Source of the DNA: Pseudomonas baltica
GTDB taxonomy: Bacteria > Pseudomonadota > Gammaproteobacteria > Pseudomonadales > Pseudomonadaceae
Direction: 5' to 3'
Length of the DNA stretch: 64,000 nucleotides
Assembly (NCBI RefSeq): GCF_014235765.1
Contig: NZ_JACMYH010000001.1
Coordinates: forward strand, 1,736,001-1,800,000
Numbering within the stretch: position 1 is the first letter of the stretch; the number at the start of each line of letters is the position of its first letter. Under the pieces are notes generated by a model, which was not told where the DNA came from, did not search any database, and was given only the letters and a program-made list of their open reading frames with translations. The position numbers and the translations under genes are program-made. Below, in pieces: positions 44,391 to 55,004 of the stretch.

Positions 44391-44701
44391 GCTCGACTCT
44401 CCCTGATTGAACGGTCTGCGGTGAACAAGGTTGCAGCGACAACGTTACGCAACCCCGGACCACAGGGGTTAGCCGTTTCCTGTCAAGGTCTTGCCCGATC
44501 CTGCAGGGTTGCAGTTTCAATCAACCCAAGCGGCCCTGTGTGGCGGTTTTCCTGCCCATCCGCACAGTGCACGTGCGGGTTCGGACAAGACGCTCCGACA
44601 ACTTGGCAGGATTGGGCAAACATCCTGCAGCTATCGTCTACCCTTGGCATTAAGCGCGGATTATCCTCGTGGTCATGTGATGCACAGATCATGGAGCCTG
44701 C
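44391..44701. other. 311-base divergent gap between the ABM and AraC genes
   Basis: No gene seen. It contains a pair of matching inverted repeats (see next entry). The gap is long enough for two divergent promoters. Confidence 0.55.
44491..44630. promoter_or_regulatory. Repeated operator-like motif between ABM and AraC genes
   Basis: TTGCCCGATCCTG (44491-44503) is the reverse complement, with one mismatch, of CAGGATTGGGCAA (44607-44619). In addition ATCCTGCAG occurs directly at 44498-44506 and 44622-44630. Such paired motifs are typical of AraC-family binding sites, here probably autoregulatory. Confidence 0.5.
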
Positions 44702-45631
44702 ATGAAACCCGCCGCACCTGCTGCCCTGCCCCTGCACCCTGCCCTGGAACGAAGTCGCTGCGAACTTGCCGAGCGCATTGCCCGTGGCGCACAGGCACCC
44801 GGCTGCCATGGCACCGCGATCAGCGGCTTGCATCTGGTGCGCTATGAAGAGTGCGTGCAGTCGTTTCCGGCGTTGGTGCAACCGGCGCTGTGCATCCTTG
44901 CCCACGGCAGCAAGGAGGTGCGCCTGGGGGAAGAGCGCTATATCTACGACCCGCTGAACTTCATGGTGGTGTCGGTGGCCATGCCGATCTCTGGACGGAT
45001 CCTGGATGCCAGCCCCGGCGACCCTAGCTTGTCCCTGCGGTTGGACATCGACCCCGACGAAATCAACGCGGTGATCGCCGACGCCGGGCCGCTGGGCGTG
45101 CCTTCGCGTTCGACCCAGCGCGGCCTGTACGTGGAGCAGATGGACACGGCGTTTCTCGACGCCGTGCTGCGCCTGGTGCGGCTGCTGGAAACCCCTAAGG
45201 ACATTGCCGTGCTGGCGCCACTGGTGCGACGGGAAATCCTCTATCGCCTGCTGGGCGGGCAACAGGGTCACCGCTTGTATGAAATCGCCGTCGCCCACAG
45301 CCAGACCCACCGGGTCAGCCAGGCCATCGCCTGGATCAATCGGCATTTCCAGCGCAGCCTGCGCATCGAAGACCTGGCTCGCGAAGTCAACCTGAGCGTG
45401 TCCACCCTGCATCACCGTTTCAAGGCCGTGACGTCCATGAGCCCGTTGCAGTACCAGAAACAGCTGCGCTTGCAGGAGGCTCGTCGACTGATGCTCAGCG
45501 AAGATCTCGATGCGTCGGCCGCCGGGTATCGCGTGGGCTACGAAAGTCCTTCGCAGTTCAGCCGCGAATACAGCCGGCATTTCGGCGCACCACCGGTGCG
45601 TGACCTGGCACGCCTGCGCATCAGCCTCTGA
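44702..45631 (+). CDS. AraC-family transcriptional regulator
   Basis: A 309-residue regulator with an N-terminal AraC_N-type domain (HGTAISGLHLVRYEECVQSFPALVQP) and two C-terminal helix-turn-helices (FQRSLRIEDLAREVNLSVSTLHHRFKAVT and SAAGYRVGYESPSQFSREYSRHFG, the second being the more conserved). Length fits the family. The ATG at 44702 has GGAG five bases upstream. It diverges from the ABM gene and may control it, or an EmrB-type exporter downstream (45756) on the same strand. The inducer is unknown. Confidence 0.92.
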   Translation: MKPAAPAALPLHPALERSRCELAERIARGAQAPGCHGTAISGLHLVRYEECVQSFPALVQPALCILAHGSKEVRLGEERYIYDPLNFMVVSVAMPISGRILDASPGDPSLSLRLDIDPDEINAVIADAGPLGVPSRSTQRGLYVEQMDTAFLDAVLRLVRLLETPKDIAVLAPLVRREILYRLLGGQQGHRLYEIAVAHSQTHRVSQAIAWINRHFQRSLRIEDLAREVNLSVSTLHHRFKAVTSMSPLQYQKQLRLQEARRLMLSEDLDASAAGYRVGYESPSQFSREYSRHFGAPPVRDLARLRISL

Positions 45632-45647
45632 TGTCACGCTGGCAGGG

Positions 45648-45677
45648 TTGAAAAAAACCGCAGATCACCAATAGAAC
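45648..45677 (+). promoter_or_regulatory. Candidate sigma-70 promoter of the EmrB-type exporter gene
   Basis: TTGAAA (45648-45653), an 18-base spacer and TAGAAC (45672-45677). The spacer is one base longer than ideal. The predicted start falls within the palindrome at 45679-45692. Confidence 0.4.
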
Positions 45678-45678
45678 C

Positions 45679-45692
45679 GATAGCTAGCTATC
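45679..45692. promoter_or_regulatory. 14-base perfect palindrome GATAGCTAGCTATC at the exporter promoter
   Basis: A perfect palindrome that overlaps the expected transcription start of the EmrB-like gene and lies immediately after the candidate -10. It has the appearance of a repressor operator. The cognate regulator is unknown. Confidence 0.6.
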
Positions 45693-45755
45693 AAGTACAC
45701 TCGAAGACCGCAGCCCGTGGCCATCTTGCCGGGGCGTCTCTTTGCAGGCCTACCT

Positions 45756-47264
45756 GTGACCGATCTCAGCCACTCCCCGCCGGCCATCAAGAGCATTCTG
45801 GTGGCCCTGATGCTGGCCATTTTCCTGGGCGCGTTGGACCAGACCATCGTTGCGGTCTCCATGCCGGCGATCTCCGCCCAGTTCAACGACGTCGACCGCC
45901 TGGCCTGGGTGATCTCCGGGTATATGGTGGCCATGACCGTGGCCACGCCGATCTACGGCAAGCTGGGCGACCTGTACGGACGCCGACGCATGATTCTGAT
46001 CGGCACGGGATTGTTCACCCTGGCGTCGCTGTTCTGCGGCATGGCGCAGAGCATGGAGCAACTGGTGCTGGCGCGCCTGCTGCAGGGCGTCGGCGCTGGC
46101 GGCATGGTTTCGGTCAGCCAGGCGATCATCGGCGATGTCGTGCCGCCGCGCGAACGTGGCCGCTACCAGGGCTATTTCAGCAGCATGTACGCAGCCGCCA
46201 GCGTGCTGGGCCCGGTACTGGGCGGCTACATGACGCAGTACCTGTCGTGGCGCTGGGTGTTTCTGATCAACCTGCCGCTGGGCGCGTTCGCCTGCTGGTA
46301 CGCCAGCCGCAAGCTGGCGGGGCTGCCCATACCGCAGCGTACGCCGATCATCGATTACCTGGGTACGGTGCTGATGATCGTCGGCCTGAGCACCTTGCTC
46401 ATGAGCATCACCCGCGTTGGCCAGGGGCATGGGCTGGACGACACCCAGGTGTGGGCGCTGCTGGTAATTGCCGCGGCATCGCTGCTGGGTTTTGTCTGGC
46501 ATGAACGACGTTTTCGCGAACCGCTGCTGCCGATGCATCTGTTTGCCAATCGCGCAGCGGTGCTGTGCTGGTGCACGGTGTTTTTCACCAGCTTCCAGGC
46601 CATCGGGCTGAGCGTGATGATGCCCCTGCGCTTCCAGACCGTCACCGGTGCCGGCGCGGACCAGGCGGCCCTGTACCTGTTGCCGCTCGCGTTGGGGTTG
46701 CCCATCGGGGCTTTTCTGGGCGGGCGTCGCACATCGCAGACCGGGCGCTACAAACCCATCATTCTGACCGGGGCGTTGCTCGCTCCGCTGGGGATTCTGG
46801 GCATGGCGTTCAGTGCGCCGGACAACCTGCTGCTCAGCGTGACCTTCATGCTGTTGACGGGGTTCGCCTGCGGCCTGCAGTTTCCCACCTCGCTGGTCGG
46901 CGCGCAGAATTCGGTGCAGGCCAGGGACATCGGCGTGGCCACCAGTACCTTGGCGTTGTTTCGCTCGCTGGGCGGCGCTGTTGGCGTGGCTTGTCTGTCG
47001 GCTTTGCTGTTGGCCATGCTGCACGGTGTGCAGTTGGCGGATGGTGCCTTGAGCGGTCATGGGCTCGAGGTGGTGAGTGGCAACGTGCTGCTGACCGGGC
47101 TCAACGCTGCGGCCGGCCCTGCCCGCGATGCCTTGCGCATGGAACTGGCGCAGACCTTCCAGCACTTGCTGTGGGCCAGTGCCGGCATCTCCCTGCTGGG
47201 AGTGGCCGTGGCACTGGCGCTGCCCAATCTGGAATTGCGCGGCCGCGGGCATGGCGAGAAGTAG
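45756..47264 (+). CDS. DHA2-family (EmrB/QacA-type) drug exporter
   Basis: A 502-residue MFS exporter with 14 predicted helices. Motifs: LGALDQTIVAVSMPAIS (DHA2 motif D1, about residues 26-42), the loop 2-3 GKLGDLYGRRRM, and SVLGPVLGGYM with SWRWVFLINLPLG (antiporter motif C and its follow-on). The GTG start at 45756 is preceded by AGG; a GTG at 45717 is a weaker option. Substrates are likely hydrophobic cations or xenobiotics. No EmrA-type adaptor gene is adjacent, so it may work alone in the inner membrane. The palindrome just upstream suggests repression. It is followed by a convergent EamA gene after 19 bases. Confidence 0.88.
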   Translation: MTDLSHSPPAIKSILVALMLAIFLGALDQTIVAVSMPAISAQFNDVDRLAWVISGYMVAMTVATPIYGKLGDLYGRRRMILIGTGLFTLASLFCGMAQSMEQLVLARLLQGVGAGGMVSVSQAIIGDVVPPRERGRYQGYFSSMYAAASVLGPVLGGYMTQYLSWRWVFLINLPLGAFACWYASRKLAGLPIPQRTPIIDYLGTVLMIVGLSTLLMSITRVGQGHGLDDTQVWALLVIAAASLLGFVWHERRFREPLLPMHLFANRAAVLCWCTVFFTSFQAIGLSVMMPLRFQTVTGAGADQAALYLLPLALGLPIGAFLGGRRTSQTGRYKPIILTGALLAPLGILGMAFSAPDNLLLSVTFMLLTGFACGLQFPTSLVGAQNSVQARDIGVATSTLALFRSLGGAVGVACLSALLLAMLHGVQLADGALSGHGLEVVSGNVLLTGLNAAAGPARDALRMELAQTFQHLLWASAGISLLGVAVALALPNLELRGRGHGEK

Positions 47265-47283
47265 CTTGTGCGAAGAGGCCCGC

Positions 47284-48180
47284 TCAGGCAACCGGTCGCT
47301 TCTTGCGCTGGGCCCAGGCTACGGCCAGGCCGCTGAGGCAGATGACGCTGATGCCCACCACGCCGAAGATGTCGGGGGTGTGGTCGAAGATCAGGTAGCC
47401 ATACATCCCGGCGAACAGGATCTGCCCGTAACTGAACGGTGCCAGCAGCGCCGGCGCGGCATGGCGAAAGGCCTGGGTCAGCAACAGATGCCCGAGCATG
47501 CCGCAGGTGCCCAGGCCGACCATGAACAATGCATCGATCCACCCCGGCGCCTGCCAGAAGAACGGCAGCGCGGCGCTCATGATCAGCGTGTTGAAGATAC
47601 CGGCGAGAAAATTGCTGGTGGTCGGGCTGTCGATGCTGCTGAGCTTGCGCGTCAGCAATTGGTACAGGCCGAAGAAGAACGCGGATATCAACGGCAGCAG
47701 GATGGCCGGCGTGAACAGGGCACCGCCGGGGCGGATCACGATGAGCACGCCGATGAAGCCGGTGATCACCGCCGCCCATTGCGCGCGGGTCACCACTTCC
47801 TTGAGCAGCGGCACCGACAACGCCGTCACCAACAGCGGTGCCAGGAAGTTGACCGCCGTGGCTTCGGCCAGCGGTATGTAGCGCAGGCTGGTGGTGAAGA
47901 ACAGGCTGGTGGCGATCAGGCACAGCGCGCGCAACAGCTGCAGCCCCGGCCGCTTGGTGCGGATCACCGTGGACAGCCCGGTCTGCGGCACGAATATGAC
48001 CAGCATCAGCAAGGTGTGCACCACGTAGCGCGCCCACACCACCACAACGATGGGGAACAGCCCGGAGAGGTACTTGGACAAGGCGTCGTGGCTGGCGAAC
48101 AGCAACGTTGCCAGACAGATCAGCGCGATACCGCGCAGCGGCTGGTTGACCCCGGTGAGCAACGGGTTTTGCACGCTCAT
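47284..48180 (-). CDS. EamA-family (drug/metabolite) transporter
   Basis: A 298-residue membrane protein with two EamA repeats of five helices each (about residues 15-145 and 155-285). It has the LATLLFASHDALSKYLSG start and a YIPLAEATAVNFLAPLLVTALS segment that marks the first repeat, and the GYLIFDHTPDIFGVVGISVICLSG end. The family mostly exports amino acids, purines or other metabolites; the substrate is not visible. It is followed on the minus strand by no gene for 20 bases; upstream (higher coordinates) is ttgR, on the same strand, 137 bases away. Confidence 0.86.
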   Translation of the reverse strand: MSVQNPLLTGVNQPLRGIALICLATLLFASHDALSKYLSGLFPIVVVVWARYVVHTLLMLVIFVPQTGLSTVIRTKRPGLQLLRALCLIATSLFFTTSLRYIPLAEATAVNFLAPLLVTALSVPLLKEVVTRAQWAAVITGFIGVLIVIRPGGALFTPAILLPLISAFFFGLYQLLTRKLSSIDSPTTSNFLAGIFNTLIMSAALPFFWQAPGWIDALFMVGLGTCGMLGHLLLTQAFRHAAPALLAPFSYGQILFAGMYGYLIFDHTPDIFGVVGISVICLSGLAVAWAQRKKRPVA

Positions 48181-48317
48181 TCACACGCTCGCAACAGGAT
48201 GATGAAAGGGTAACGGTCGTGACCTGTCCGCCGCACGCAGGTACTCGGGCAGCGGCTGGATGGTGTCAGGTCGATGATGGCGCGAGCGGGGGCGCTGTTA
48301 CAACTTGATTCAGAACT

Positions 48318-48950
48318 TTATTTGCGCAACGCCGGTGTCAGGCTCAGCGTCTGCAGGCTCAGGTCCACCCAACGCTCCGCTTCCTGATAGAGATCGAAAC
48401 TGTCGGGGACGAGCAACCATTGGCCGATCATGCCATCTATATAGGCGTGCAAGGCGATGGCCGCCCTGACGGTGTCCAGATCGTGCGGCAACTGCTCGCG
48501 GTTCACGGCGTTGCGCAACGACCGTTCGATGCGCACATTGCAGTCGATGCTGACCGACTGGCGCTGGCGGCGCATGTCACACATTTCATCGGTGAACTCG
48601 CACTTATGATGCAGAATTTCGTTGAGGCGGCGGGTCTTGGGGTCTACGGCGATCTGCTGGAAAAGGCGGATCAGCAACTGACGCATGCAACCCAGTGGGT
48701 CGGGCTCATCCTCGCTCTCGCTGGCCTGGGCCAGCTCCTCGAGCGGCTCCTGCAAGCTGTCGAGCATGGCCTGGACCAGATCCGCCTTGTTGCTGAAGTG
48801 CCAATAGATGGCGCCGCGCGTCACCCCTGCCAGGGTCGCGATGTCGGCCAGGGTCGTGCGCGCCACGCCGCGCTCGTAGAAGGCCTGCTCGGCCGCCTCG
48901 AGAATCTGGCTGCGGGTTTCCTGGGCTTCCTCTTTGGTACGGCGAACCAT
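48318..48950 (-). CDS. ttgR: TetR-family repressor TtgR of the ttgABC efflux operon
   Basis: TtgR is a drug-responsive repressor that binds antibiotics and flavonoids and releases its operator. The 210-residue protein has the TetR N-terminal HTH ([33 protein letters not shown]... [12 protein letters not shown], about residues 6-55). Its start [13 protein letters not shown], the [22 protein letters not shown] segment and the [18 protein letters not shown] segment match P. putida TtgR as I know it. It is divergent from ttgABC across 258 bases that contain the TtgR operator. Confidence 0.95.
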   Translation of the reverse strand: MVRRTKEEAQETRSQILEAAEQAFYERGVARTTLADIATLAGVTRGAIYWHFSNKADLVQAMLDSLQEPLEELAQASESEDEPDPLGCMRQLLIRLFQQIAVDPKTRRLNEILHHKCEFTDEMCDMRRQRQSVSIDCNVRIERSLRNAVNREQLPHDLDTVRAAIALHAYIDGMIGQWLLVPDSFDLYQEAERWVDLSLQTLSLTPALRK

Positions 48951-49089
48951 GGCAGTCGAACCTCAATCTTCAATGCACGCGCGATGCGTAACGCAGCGCC
49001 TGCTCAGGCCGGGAATCCCTTTTGTGCGGGGCTTGTCCGGAATATCGATGGGTGCGCCGCAACGTCGCGGGCATCAGGCCATCAAGTTG

Positions 49090-49119
49090 TTTACAAACAA
49101 CCACGAATGTAAGTATATT
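49090..49119. promoter_or_regulatory. TtgR operator and ttgABC promoter
   Basis: The stretch TTTACAAACAACCACGAATGTAAG (49090-49113, imperfect dyad TTAC/GTAA) closely matches the known TtgR operator. It overlaps a strong -10 (TATATT, 49114-49119) and a -35 (TTACAA, 49091-49096) spaced by 17. TtgR binding would therefore block the ttgABC promoter and the divergent ttgR promoter. Confidence 0.9.
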
Positions 49120-49208
49120 CGTTAGTAAGCTATTAATCCAGTCGTAACATTTTTTTACCTTTCCACTATTCTTGAGCCCTCCCCCGCGCTCACGACCCGA
49201 GGATCTTC

Positions 49209-50357
49209 ATGCAATTCAAGCCAGTTGTTACCGCTCTGGTATCCGCCGTCGCCCTGGCAACCTTGCTCAGCGGCTGTGACAAAAAGGAAGAAGCAGCCCC
49301 GCAACAGGCTCAGCAAGCTCCTCAGGTCGGCGTGGTTACCCTGAAAACCCAACCCTACACATTGACCAGCGAACTGCCGGGCCGGACCACCGCGTACCGC
49401 GTGGCCGAAGTACGGCCGCAGGTCAACGGGATCATCCTCAAGCGTCTGTTCAAGGAAGGCACCGAGGTCAAGGCCGGGCAGCAGCTCTACCAGATCGACC
49501 CGTCGGTGTACGAGGCGACGCTGGGCAGCTCCCAGGCGACGCTTGAGTCGGCCAAGTCGCTGGCCGGGCGCTACAAGCAGCTGATCGACGAGCAAGCCGT
49601 CAGCCGCCAGGAATACGACAACGCACGCTCCCAGCAGCTGCAGGCGGAGGCCTCGGTGAAGAGCGCGCAGATCGACCTGCGCTACACCAAGGTGATGGCG
49701 CCGATCTCGGGCCGCATCGGCCGTTCCGACGTGACCGAAGGCGCACTGGTGACCAATGGCCAGACCAACGCCCTGGCGACCATCCAGCAACTGGACCCGA
49801 TCTACGTCGACGTGACACAGTCGTCCGCCGAAATGCTGCGGCTGCGACGCGACCTCGACAGCGGCAAGCTGCAGAAGGCCGGCGACAACGCCGCTTCGGT
49901 CAAGCTGACCCTGGAAGATGGCAGCGAGTACGCCCAGGCCGGCAAGCTGGAATTCTCCGAAGTGTCGGTCGATCAGGCCACAGGCTCGGTCACCCTGCGC
50001 GCCGTGTTCCCCAACCCGGAACACGTGCTGCTGCCCGGCATGTTCGTGCACGCCAAGCTGCAGGCCGGTGTGCGCAGCGAAGCCATCCTGGCGCCCCAGC
50101 AAGGCGTGACGCGCGACCTGAAGGGCACCCCGACCGCCTTGATCGTCAATAAAGACAACAAGGTCGAGCAGCGTCAACTGGTGGCCAATCGCACCGATGG
50201 CGCCTATTGGGTGATCGAGAAAGGCCTGAACGCTGGCGATCGCTTGATCACCGAAGGTCTGCAATACGTCAAGCCAGGTGCCGATGTGACCGTCAAGGAT
50301 GCTGGCAACCTGACTCCTGAACAGTCCGCCCCTGCCGCCAACGGCAAAGGTGAATGA
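49209..50357 (+). CDS. ttgA: RND efflux periplasmic adaptor TtgA (lipoprotein)
   Basis: A 382-residue membrane-fusion protein that links the TtgB pump and TtgC channel. It has a lipoprotein signal peptide with lipobox LLSGC (C23), a hairpin domain with SSQATLESAKSLAGRYKQL and DEQAVSRQEYDNARSQQLQAEASVK, a lipoyl region (RYTKVMAPISGRIGRSDVTEGALVTNG) and a beta-barrel end. Length and motifs match AcrA/MexA and P. putida TtgA. It starts 89 bases after the operator/-10 and is followed 3 bases later by ttgB. Confidence 0.96.
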   Translation: MQFKPVVTALVSAVALATLLSGCDKKEEAAPQQAQQAPQVGVVTLKTQPYTLTSELPGRTTAYRVAEVRPQVNGIILKRLFKEGTEVKAGQQLYQIDPSVYEATLGSSQATLESAKSLAGRYKQLIDEQAVSRQEYDNARSQQLQAEASVKSAQIDLRYTKVMAPISGRIGRSDVTEGALVTNGQTNALATIQQLDPIYVDVTQSSAEMLRLRRDLDSGKLQKAGDNAASVKLTLEDGSEYAQAGKLEFSEVSVDQATGSVTLRAVFPNPEHVLLPGMFVHAKLQAGVRSEAILAPQQGVTRDLKGTPTALIVNKDNKVEQRQLVANRTDGAYWVIEKGLNAGDRLITEGLQYVKPGADVTVKDAGNLTPEQSAPAANGKGE

Positions 50358-50360
50358 TCG

Positions 50361-53300
50361 ATGTCTAAATTCTTTATCGACCGCCCCATTTTCGCCTGGG
50401 TACTTGCCCTGGTGATCATGCTGGTGGGTGGGCTGGCCATTCTCAAGCTGCCCATCAACCAATACCCGGCCATCGCGCCGACCGCCATCGACATCCAGGT
50501 CACCTACCCAGGTGCGTCCGCACAGACCGTGCAGGACACCGTGGTACAGATCATCGAGCAGCAGCTCAACGGTATCGACAACCTGCGTTACGTTTCCTCG
50601 GAGAGCAACTCCGACGGCAGCATGACCATCAGCGTGACCTTCAACCAGGGCACCAACCCCGACATCGCCCAGGTGCAGGTGCAGAACAAGCTCAACCTGG
50701 CCACCCCACTGTTGCCGCAGGAAGTGCAGCAACAGGGCCTGCGCGTGACCAAGTCGGTGAAGAACTTCCTGTTGGTGATCGGCCTGGTGGCCGAAGACGA
50801 CACGCTGACCCGTGAAGACTTGTCCAACTACATCGTCTCCAACATCCAGGACCCGATCTCGCGGACCTCGGGCGTGGGCGACTTCCAGGTGTTCGGTTCG
50901 CAGTACGCCATGCGCATCTGGCTGGACCCGGCCAAGTTGAACAAGTATCAACTGACACCGGTGGAAATCAGCGCCGCGATCAGCGCGCAGAACGTGCAGA
51001 TCGCTACCGGTCAGCTCGGCGGCCTGCCGGCCGTGCCTGGCACCCAGCTCAACGCCACCATCATCGGCAAGACCCGCCTGCAGACCGCCGAGCAGTTCGG
51101 CAACATTCTGCTCAAGGTCGACGCTGACGGTTCGCAGGTACGTCTCAAGGATGTTGCACGCATCGCCCTGGGCGGCCAGAGCTACAGCATCGACGCCCAG
51201 TTCAACGGCAAGCCGGCCTCGGGCATGGCGATCAAGCTGGCCTCGGGCGCCAACGCACTGGACACCGCCAAGGCGATCCGTGCCACCGTGGCCAACCTGG
51301 AGCCGTTCTTTCCGCCAGGCATGAAAGTGGTTTACCCGTATGACACCACGCCGACCGTGACCGAGTCGATTTCCGGCGTCGTGCACACGCTGATCGAAGC
51401 GATCGTGCTGGTGTTCCTGGTGATGTACCTGTTCCTGCAGAACTTCCGCGCCACGGTCATCACGACCATGACGGTACCGGTGGTATTGCTCGGCACTTTC
51501 GGCATCCTCGCCGCGTTCGGTTTCACCATCAATACCTTGACCATGTTCGGCATGATCCTGGCCATCGGACTATTGGTGGACGATGCGATCGTGGTGGTGG
51601 AGAACGTCGAGCGGGTCATGGCGGAGGAGCACCTGTCGCCCAAGGAGGCGACCAAGAAGTCCATGGAGCAGATCCAGGGCGCTCTGGTGGGTATCGCCAT
51701 GGTGCTCTCGGCGGTACTGCTGCCGATGGCCTTCTTCGGCGGCTCCACCGGTGTGATCTACAAACAGTTCTCGATCACCATCGTTTCGGCCATGGCGCTG
51801 TCGGTACTGGTCGCGCTGATCTTCACCCCGGCATTGTGCGCCACCATGCTCAAGCCGATCGATCCGGAAAAACACGGCCAACCCAAGCGTGGGTTCTTCG
51901 GCTGGTTCAACCGAACCTTCGACCGCAGCGTGGTCAGCTACGAGAACGGCGTGAAGCGCATGGTCACGCACAAGCTGCCGGCGTTCATCGTTTATCTGAT
52001 CATTTTCGCTGGCATGATCTTCCTGTTCACCCGCATCCCTTCGGCGTTCCTGCCTGAAGAAGACCAGGGCGTGATTTTCGCCCAGGTGCAGACGCCTGCA
52101 GGCTCCTCGGCCGAGCGGACGCAGAAGGTCATCGACGAGATGCGCACCTTCCTGCTGGATGGGGAAAATGGCGAAGGCGCTGGTGTGAAGTCGGTGTTCA
52201 GTGTCAACGGCTTCAACTTCGCCGGTCGTGGCCAGAGTTCGGGCCTGGCGTTCGTCATGCTCAAACCCTGGGGTGAGCGCGACGCCGAGACGACTGTGTT
52301 CAAGATTGCCGAGCGTGCGCAGAAGCATTTCGCCAGCTTCCGCGATGCCATGGTCTTCGCCGTGGTCCCGCCTTCGGTATTGGAACTGGGTAACGCCTCG
52401 GGCTTCGACTTCTACCTGCAGGATCAGGGCGGGGTTGGCCACGAAAAACTGCTGGAGGCACGTAACCAGTTCCTCGGCATGGCCGCCCAGAGCAAGATCC
52501 TGGCGGGCGTGCGTCCCAACGGTCTGAACGACGAGCCGCAGTACCAGCTCACCGTGGATGACGAGAAGGCCAGTGCCCTGGGCATCACCTTGTCGACCAT
52601 CAACCAGACCCTGTCCATCGCTTTGGGCGGTAGCTACGTCAACGACTTCATCGACCGCGGTCGGGTGAAGAAGGTCTATGTGCAGGGCGAAGCGGCAGCG
52701 CGGATGACCCCCGAAGACCTGAACAAGTGGTACGTGCGCAACGACTCCGGGACCATGGTGCCGCTGTCGGCCATCGCCACCGGTGAGTGGATCTACGGTT
52801 CGCCCAAACTGTCGCGCTACAACGGCGTGGCGGCGATGGAGATCCTCGGTACTCCGGCACCGGGCTACAGCTCGGGTGACGCCATGGCCGAGGTCGAGGC
52901 GCTGGCAAAGAAACTGCCTGATGGCATCGGCTACTCGTTCACCGGCCTGTCGTACGAAGAACGTCTGTCCGGCTCGCAAGCCCCGGCGCTCTATGCGATA
53001 TCGCTGCTGTTCGTGTTCCTCTGTCTGGCAGCCCTCTATGAAAGCTGGTCGATCCCGATCGCGGTGCTTCTGGTGGTGCCGCTCGGTGTCATCGGTGCGT
53101 TGATTGCCACCAGCATGCGTGGCTTGTCCAACGACGTGTTCTTCCAGGTAGGCCTGTTGGTGACGGTGGGGTTGGCGGCGAAGAACGCCATTCTGATCGT
53201 CGAGTTCGCCAAGGAGCTGCACGAACAGGGCAAGAGCCTGGTCGATGCGGCGGCCGAAGCGTGCCGCATGCGTCTGCGGCCGATCATCATGACGTCCCTG

Positions 53301-53537
53301 GCGTTCATCCTCGGCGTTGTCCCGCTGGCGATTTCCAGCGGCGCAGGTTCGGGCAGCCAACATGCAATCGGTACCGGGGTGATCGGCGGTATGATCACCG
53401 CCACCGTCCTGGCAATCTTCTGGGTGCCGATGTTCTACGTGGCCGTGTCGTCGATGTTCAAGAGCAAATACGACAAGGAACACGAGAAGGACAAGGGCAA
53501 CGACAAAGCCATTACACACGAAGAGGCTGGCCAATGA
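50361..53537 (+). CDS. ttgB: RND multidrug efflux pump TtgB (inner-membrane transporter)
   Basis: A 1058-residue RND pump that uses the proton gradient to export antibiotics, solvents and other toxic compounds. It has 12 membrane helices, the start [20 protein letters not shown], the proton-relay pair D407/D408 in [15 protein letters not shown], and the two large periplasmic loops with a pore domain. The AcrB/MexB hydrophobe type is confirmed by its length and by the late [24 protein letters not shown] segment. It sits between ttgA and ttgC, with a 4-base overlap with ttgC, and is not disrupted. Confidence 0.97.
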   Translation: MSKFFIDRPIFAWVLALVIMLVGGLAILKLPINQYPAIAPTAIDIQVTYPGASAQTVQDTVVQIIEQQLNGIDNLRYVSSESNSDGSMTISVTFNQGTNPDIAQVQVQNKLNLATPLLPQEVQQQGLRVTKSVKNFLLVIGLVAEDDTLTREDLSNYIVSNIQDPISRTSGVGDFQVFGSQYAMRIWLDPAKLNKYQLTPVEISAAISAQNVQIATGQLGGLPAVPGTQLNATIIGKTRLQTAEQFGNILLKVDADGSQVRLKDVARIALGGQSYSIDAQFNGKPASGMAIKLASGANALDTAKAIRATVANLEPFFPPGMKVVYPYDTTPTVTESISGVVHTLIEAIVLVFLVMYLFLQNFRATVITTMTVPVVLLGTFGILAAFGFTINTLTMFGMILAIGLLVDDAIVVVENVERVMAEEHLSPKEATKKSMEQIQGALVGIAMVLSAVLLPMAFFGGSTGVIYKQFSITIVSAMALSVLVALIFTPALCATMLKPIDPEKHGQPKRGFFGWFNRTFDRSVVSYENGVKRMVTHKLPAFIVYLIIFAGMIFLFTRIPSAFLPEEDQGVIFAQVQTPAGSSAERTQKVIDEMRTFLLDGENGEGAGVKSVFSVNGFNFAGRGQSSGLAFVMLKPWGERDAETTVFKIAERAQKHFASFRDAMVFAVVPPSVLELGNASGFDFYLQDQGGVGHEKLLEARNQFLGMAAQSKILAGVRPNGLNDEPQYQLTVDDEKASALGITLSTINQTLSIALGGSYVNDFIDRGRVKKVYVQGEAAARMTPEDLNKWYVRNDSGTMVPLSAIATGEWIYGSPKLSRYNGVAAMEILGTPAPGYSSGDAMAEVEALAKKLPDGIGYSFTGLSYEERLSGSQAPALYAISLLFVFLCLAALYESWSIPIAVLLVVPLGVIGALIATSMRGLSNDVFFQVGLLVTVGLAAKNAILIVEFAKELHEQGKSLVDAAAEACRMRLRPIIMTSLAFILGVVPLAISSGAGSGSQHAIGTGVIGGMITATVLAIFWVPMFYVAVSSMFKSKYDKEHEKDKGNDKAITHEEAGQ

Positions 53538-54988
53538 GCAAGTCACTGATATCCATCGCTGTCGCCGCCTTCGTGCTCGGCGGCTGCTCGATGATCCCCG
53601 AGTACCAGCAGCCTGCCCTGCCAGTGGCCGAGCAGTTTCCGCAAGGCGAGGCCTACGCGCCCGCCGATGCGGCCGAAGTGGCTGCGGCCGAGCAAGGCTG
53701 GCGGCAGTTCTTCACCGACCCGGCGCTCGAGCGCCTGGTGCAGGTGGCGCTGGAGAACAACCGCGACCTGCGCGTGGCGGCCCTGAACATCGAGGCCTAC
53801 CGGGCGCAGTACCGCATCCAGCGCGCCGATCTGTTCCCGGCGATCAACGCCGACGGCACCGGTACGCGTCAGCGCACACCGGCCGACCTGTCACAGCTTG
53901 GCGAGTCGGGCATCTCCAGCCAGTACGGGGTCACCCTGGGCGTCAGCGCCTATGAACTGGACCTGTGGGGCCGCATCCGCAGCCTCAACGAACAGGCGCT
54001 GCAGACCTACCTGTCCAGCGAAGAGGCACGTCGTTCCACCCAGATCAGCCTGGTGGCCAACGTGGCCAATGCCTACCTGACCTGGCAGGCCGACCAGGCG
54101 CTGCTGAAACTGACCCAGGACACCCTGGGCGCGTTCGAGCAGAGCCTCAAGCTGACCAGCCGCAGCACCGAAGTGGGCGTGTCCTCGGCCCTCGACCTGA
54201 GCCAGGCGCGCACCGCGGTGGAAACCGCCCGGGTCAGCCTGGCCCGCTACCACCGCCAGGTGGCCCAGGACCGCAACAGCCTGACCATGCTGCTGGGCAC
54301 GCGCATTCCGGTGGACCTGCCCGAAGCCCGTGGCCTGGATGCCGACCTGCTCAGCGAAGTGCCCGCAGGCATGCCGTCGCAGCTGCTGACCCGGCGCCCG
54401 GACATCCTCGAAGCCGAGCACGCCTTGCTGGCCGCCAACGCCAACATCGGCGCGGCTCGCGCAGCGTTCTTCCCCAGCATCAGCCTGACCGCCAACGCCG
54501 GCACTTCGAGCCGCCAGTTGTCCGGCCTGTTCGACGCCGGTTCCGGCAGCTGGTTGTTCTCGCCCAGCATCAGCCTGCCGATCTTCAACGCCGGCGCGCT
54601 GCGTGCAAGCCTGGACTACTCGAAGATCCAGAAGGACATCAACATCGCCACCTACGAGAAGGTCATTCAAACGGCCTTCCAGGAAGTGTCCGACGGCCTC
54701 GCCGCACGCAAGACCTACAACGAGCAGTTGCAGGCCCAGCGTGACTCGGTACAGGCCAACCAGGATTACTACCGCCTGGCAGAGCGTCGCTATCGGATCG
54801 GTATCGACAGCAACCTGACCTTCCTCGATGCCCAGCGCTCGCTGTTCAGTGCTCAGCAATCGCTGATCACCGACCGGCTTTCGCAGCTGACCAGCGAGGT
54901 CAATCTGTACAAGGCCCTGGGTGGCGGCTGGTACGAGCGTACGGGCCAGGCCCAGTTGGCACAGCCAGCGCAGGCGCCGAAAAGCTGA
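53534..54988 (+). CDS. ttgC: outer-membrane channel TtgC (OprM family, lipoprotein)
   Basis: A 484-residue outer-membrane efflux channel that completes the TtgABC pump. It has a lipoprotein signal with lipobox LGGC (C18), the OEP start [19 protein letters not shown], and two OEP repeats with the long helical segments [21 protein letters not shown] and [36 protein letters not shown] at 53534 overlaps the ttgB stop (ATGA), so coupling is tight. The operon ends with a strong terminator at 55005. Confidence 0.96.
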   Translation: MSKSLISIAVAAFVLGGCSMIPEYQQPALPVAEQFPQGEAYAPADAAEVAAAEQGWRQFFTDPALERLVQVALENNRDLRVAALNIEAYRAQYRIQRADLFPAINADGTGTRQRTPADLSQLGESGISSQYGVTLGVSAYELDLWGRIRSLNEQALQTYLSSEEARRSTQISLVANVANAYLTWQADQALLKLTQDTLGAFEQSLKLTSRSTEVGVSSALDLSQARTAVETARVSLARYHRQVAQDRNSLTMLLGTRIPVDLPEARGLDADLLSEVPAGMPSQLLTRRPDILEAEHALLAANANIGAARAAFFPSISLTANAGTSSRQLSGLFDAGSGSWLFSPSISLPIFNAGALRASLDYSKIQKDINIATYEKVIQTAFQEVSDGLAARKTYNEQLQAQRDSVQANQDYYRLAERRYRIGIDSNLTFLDAQRSLFSAQQSLITDRLSQLTSEVNLYKALGGGWYERTGQAQLAQPAQAPKS

Positions 54989-55004
54989 AGCGCAACGTTG
55001 CAAG

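Noticed and set aside
51570..53546. A 658-codon minus-strand open frame opposite ttgB
   Set aside because: It is the antisense of the well-conserved RND pump and shows no domain; long antisense frames are normal in high-GC genes.
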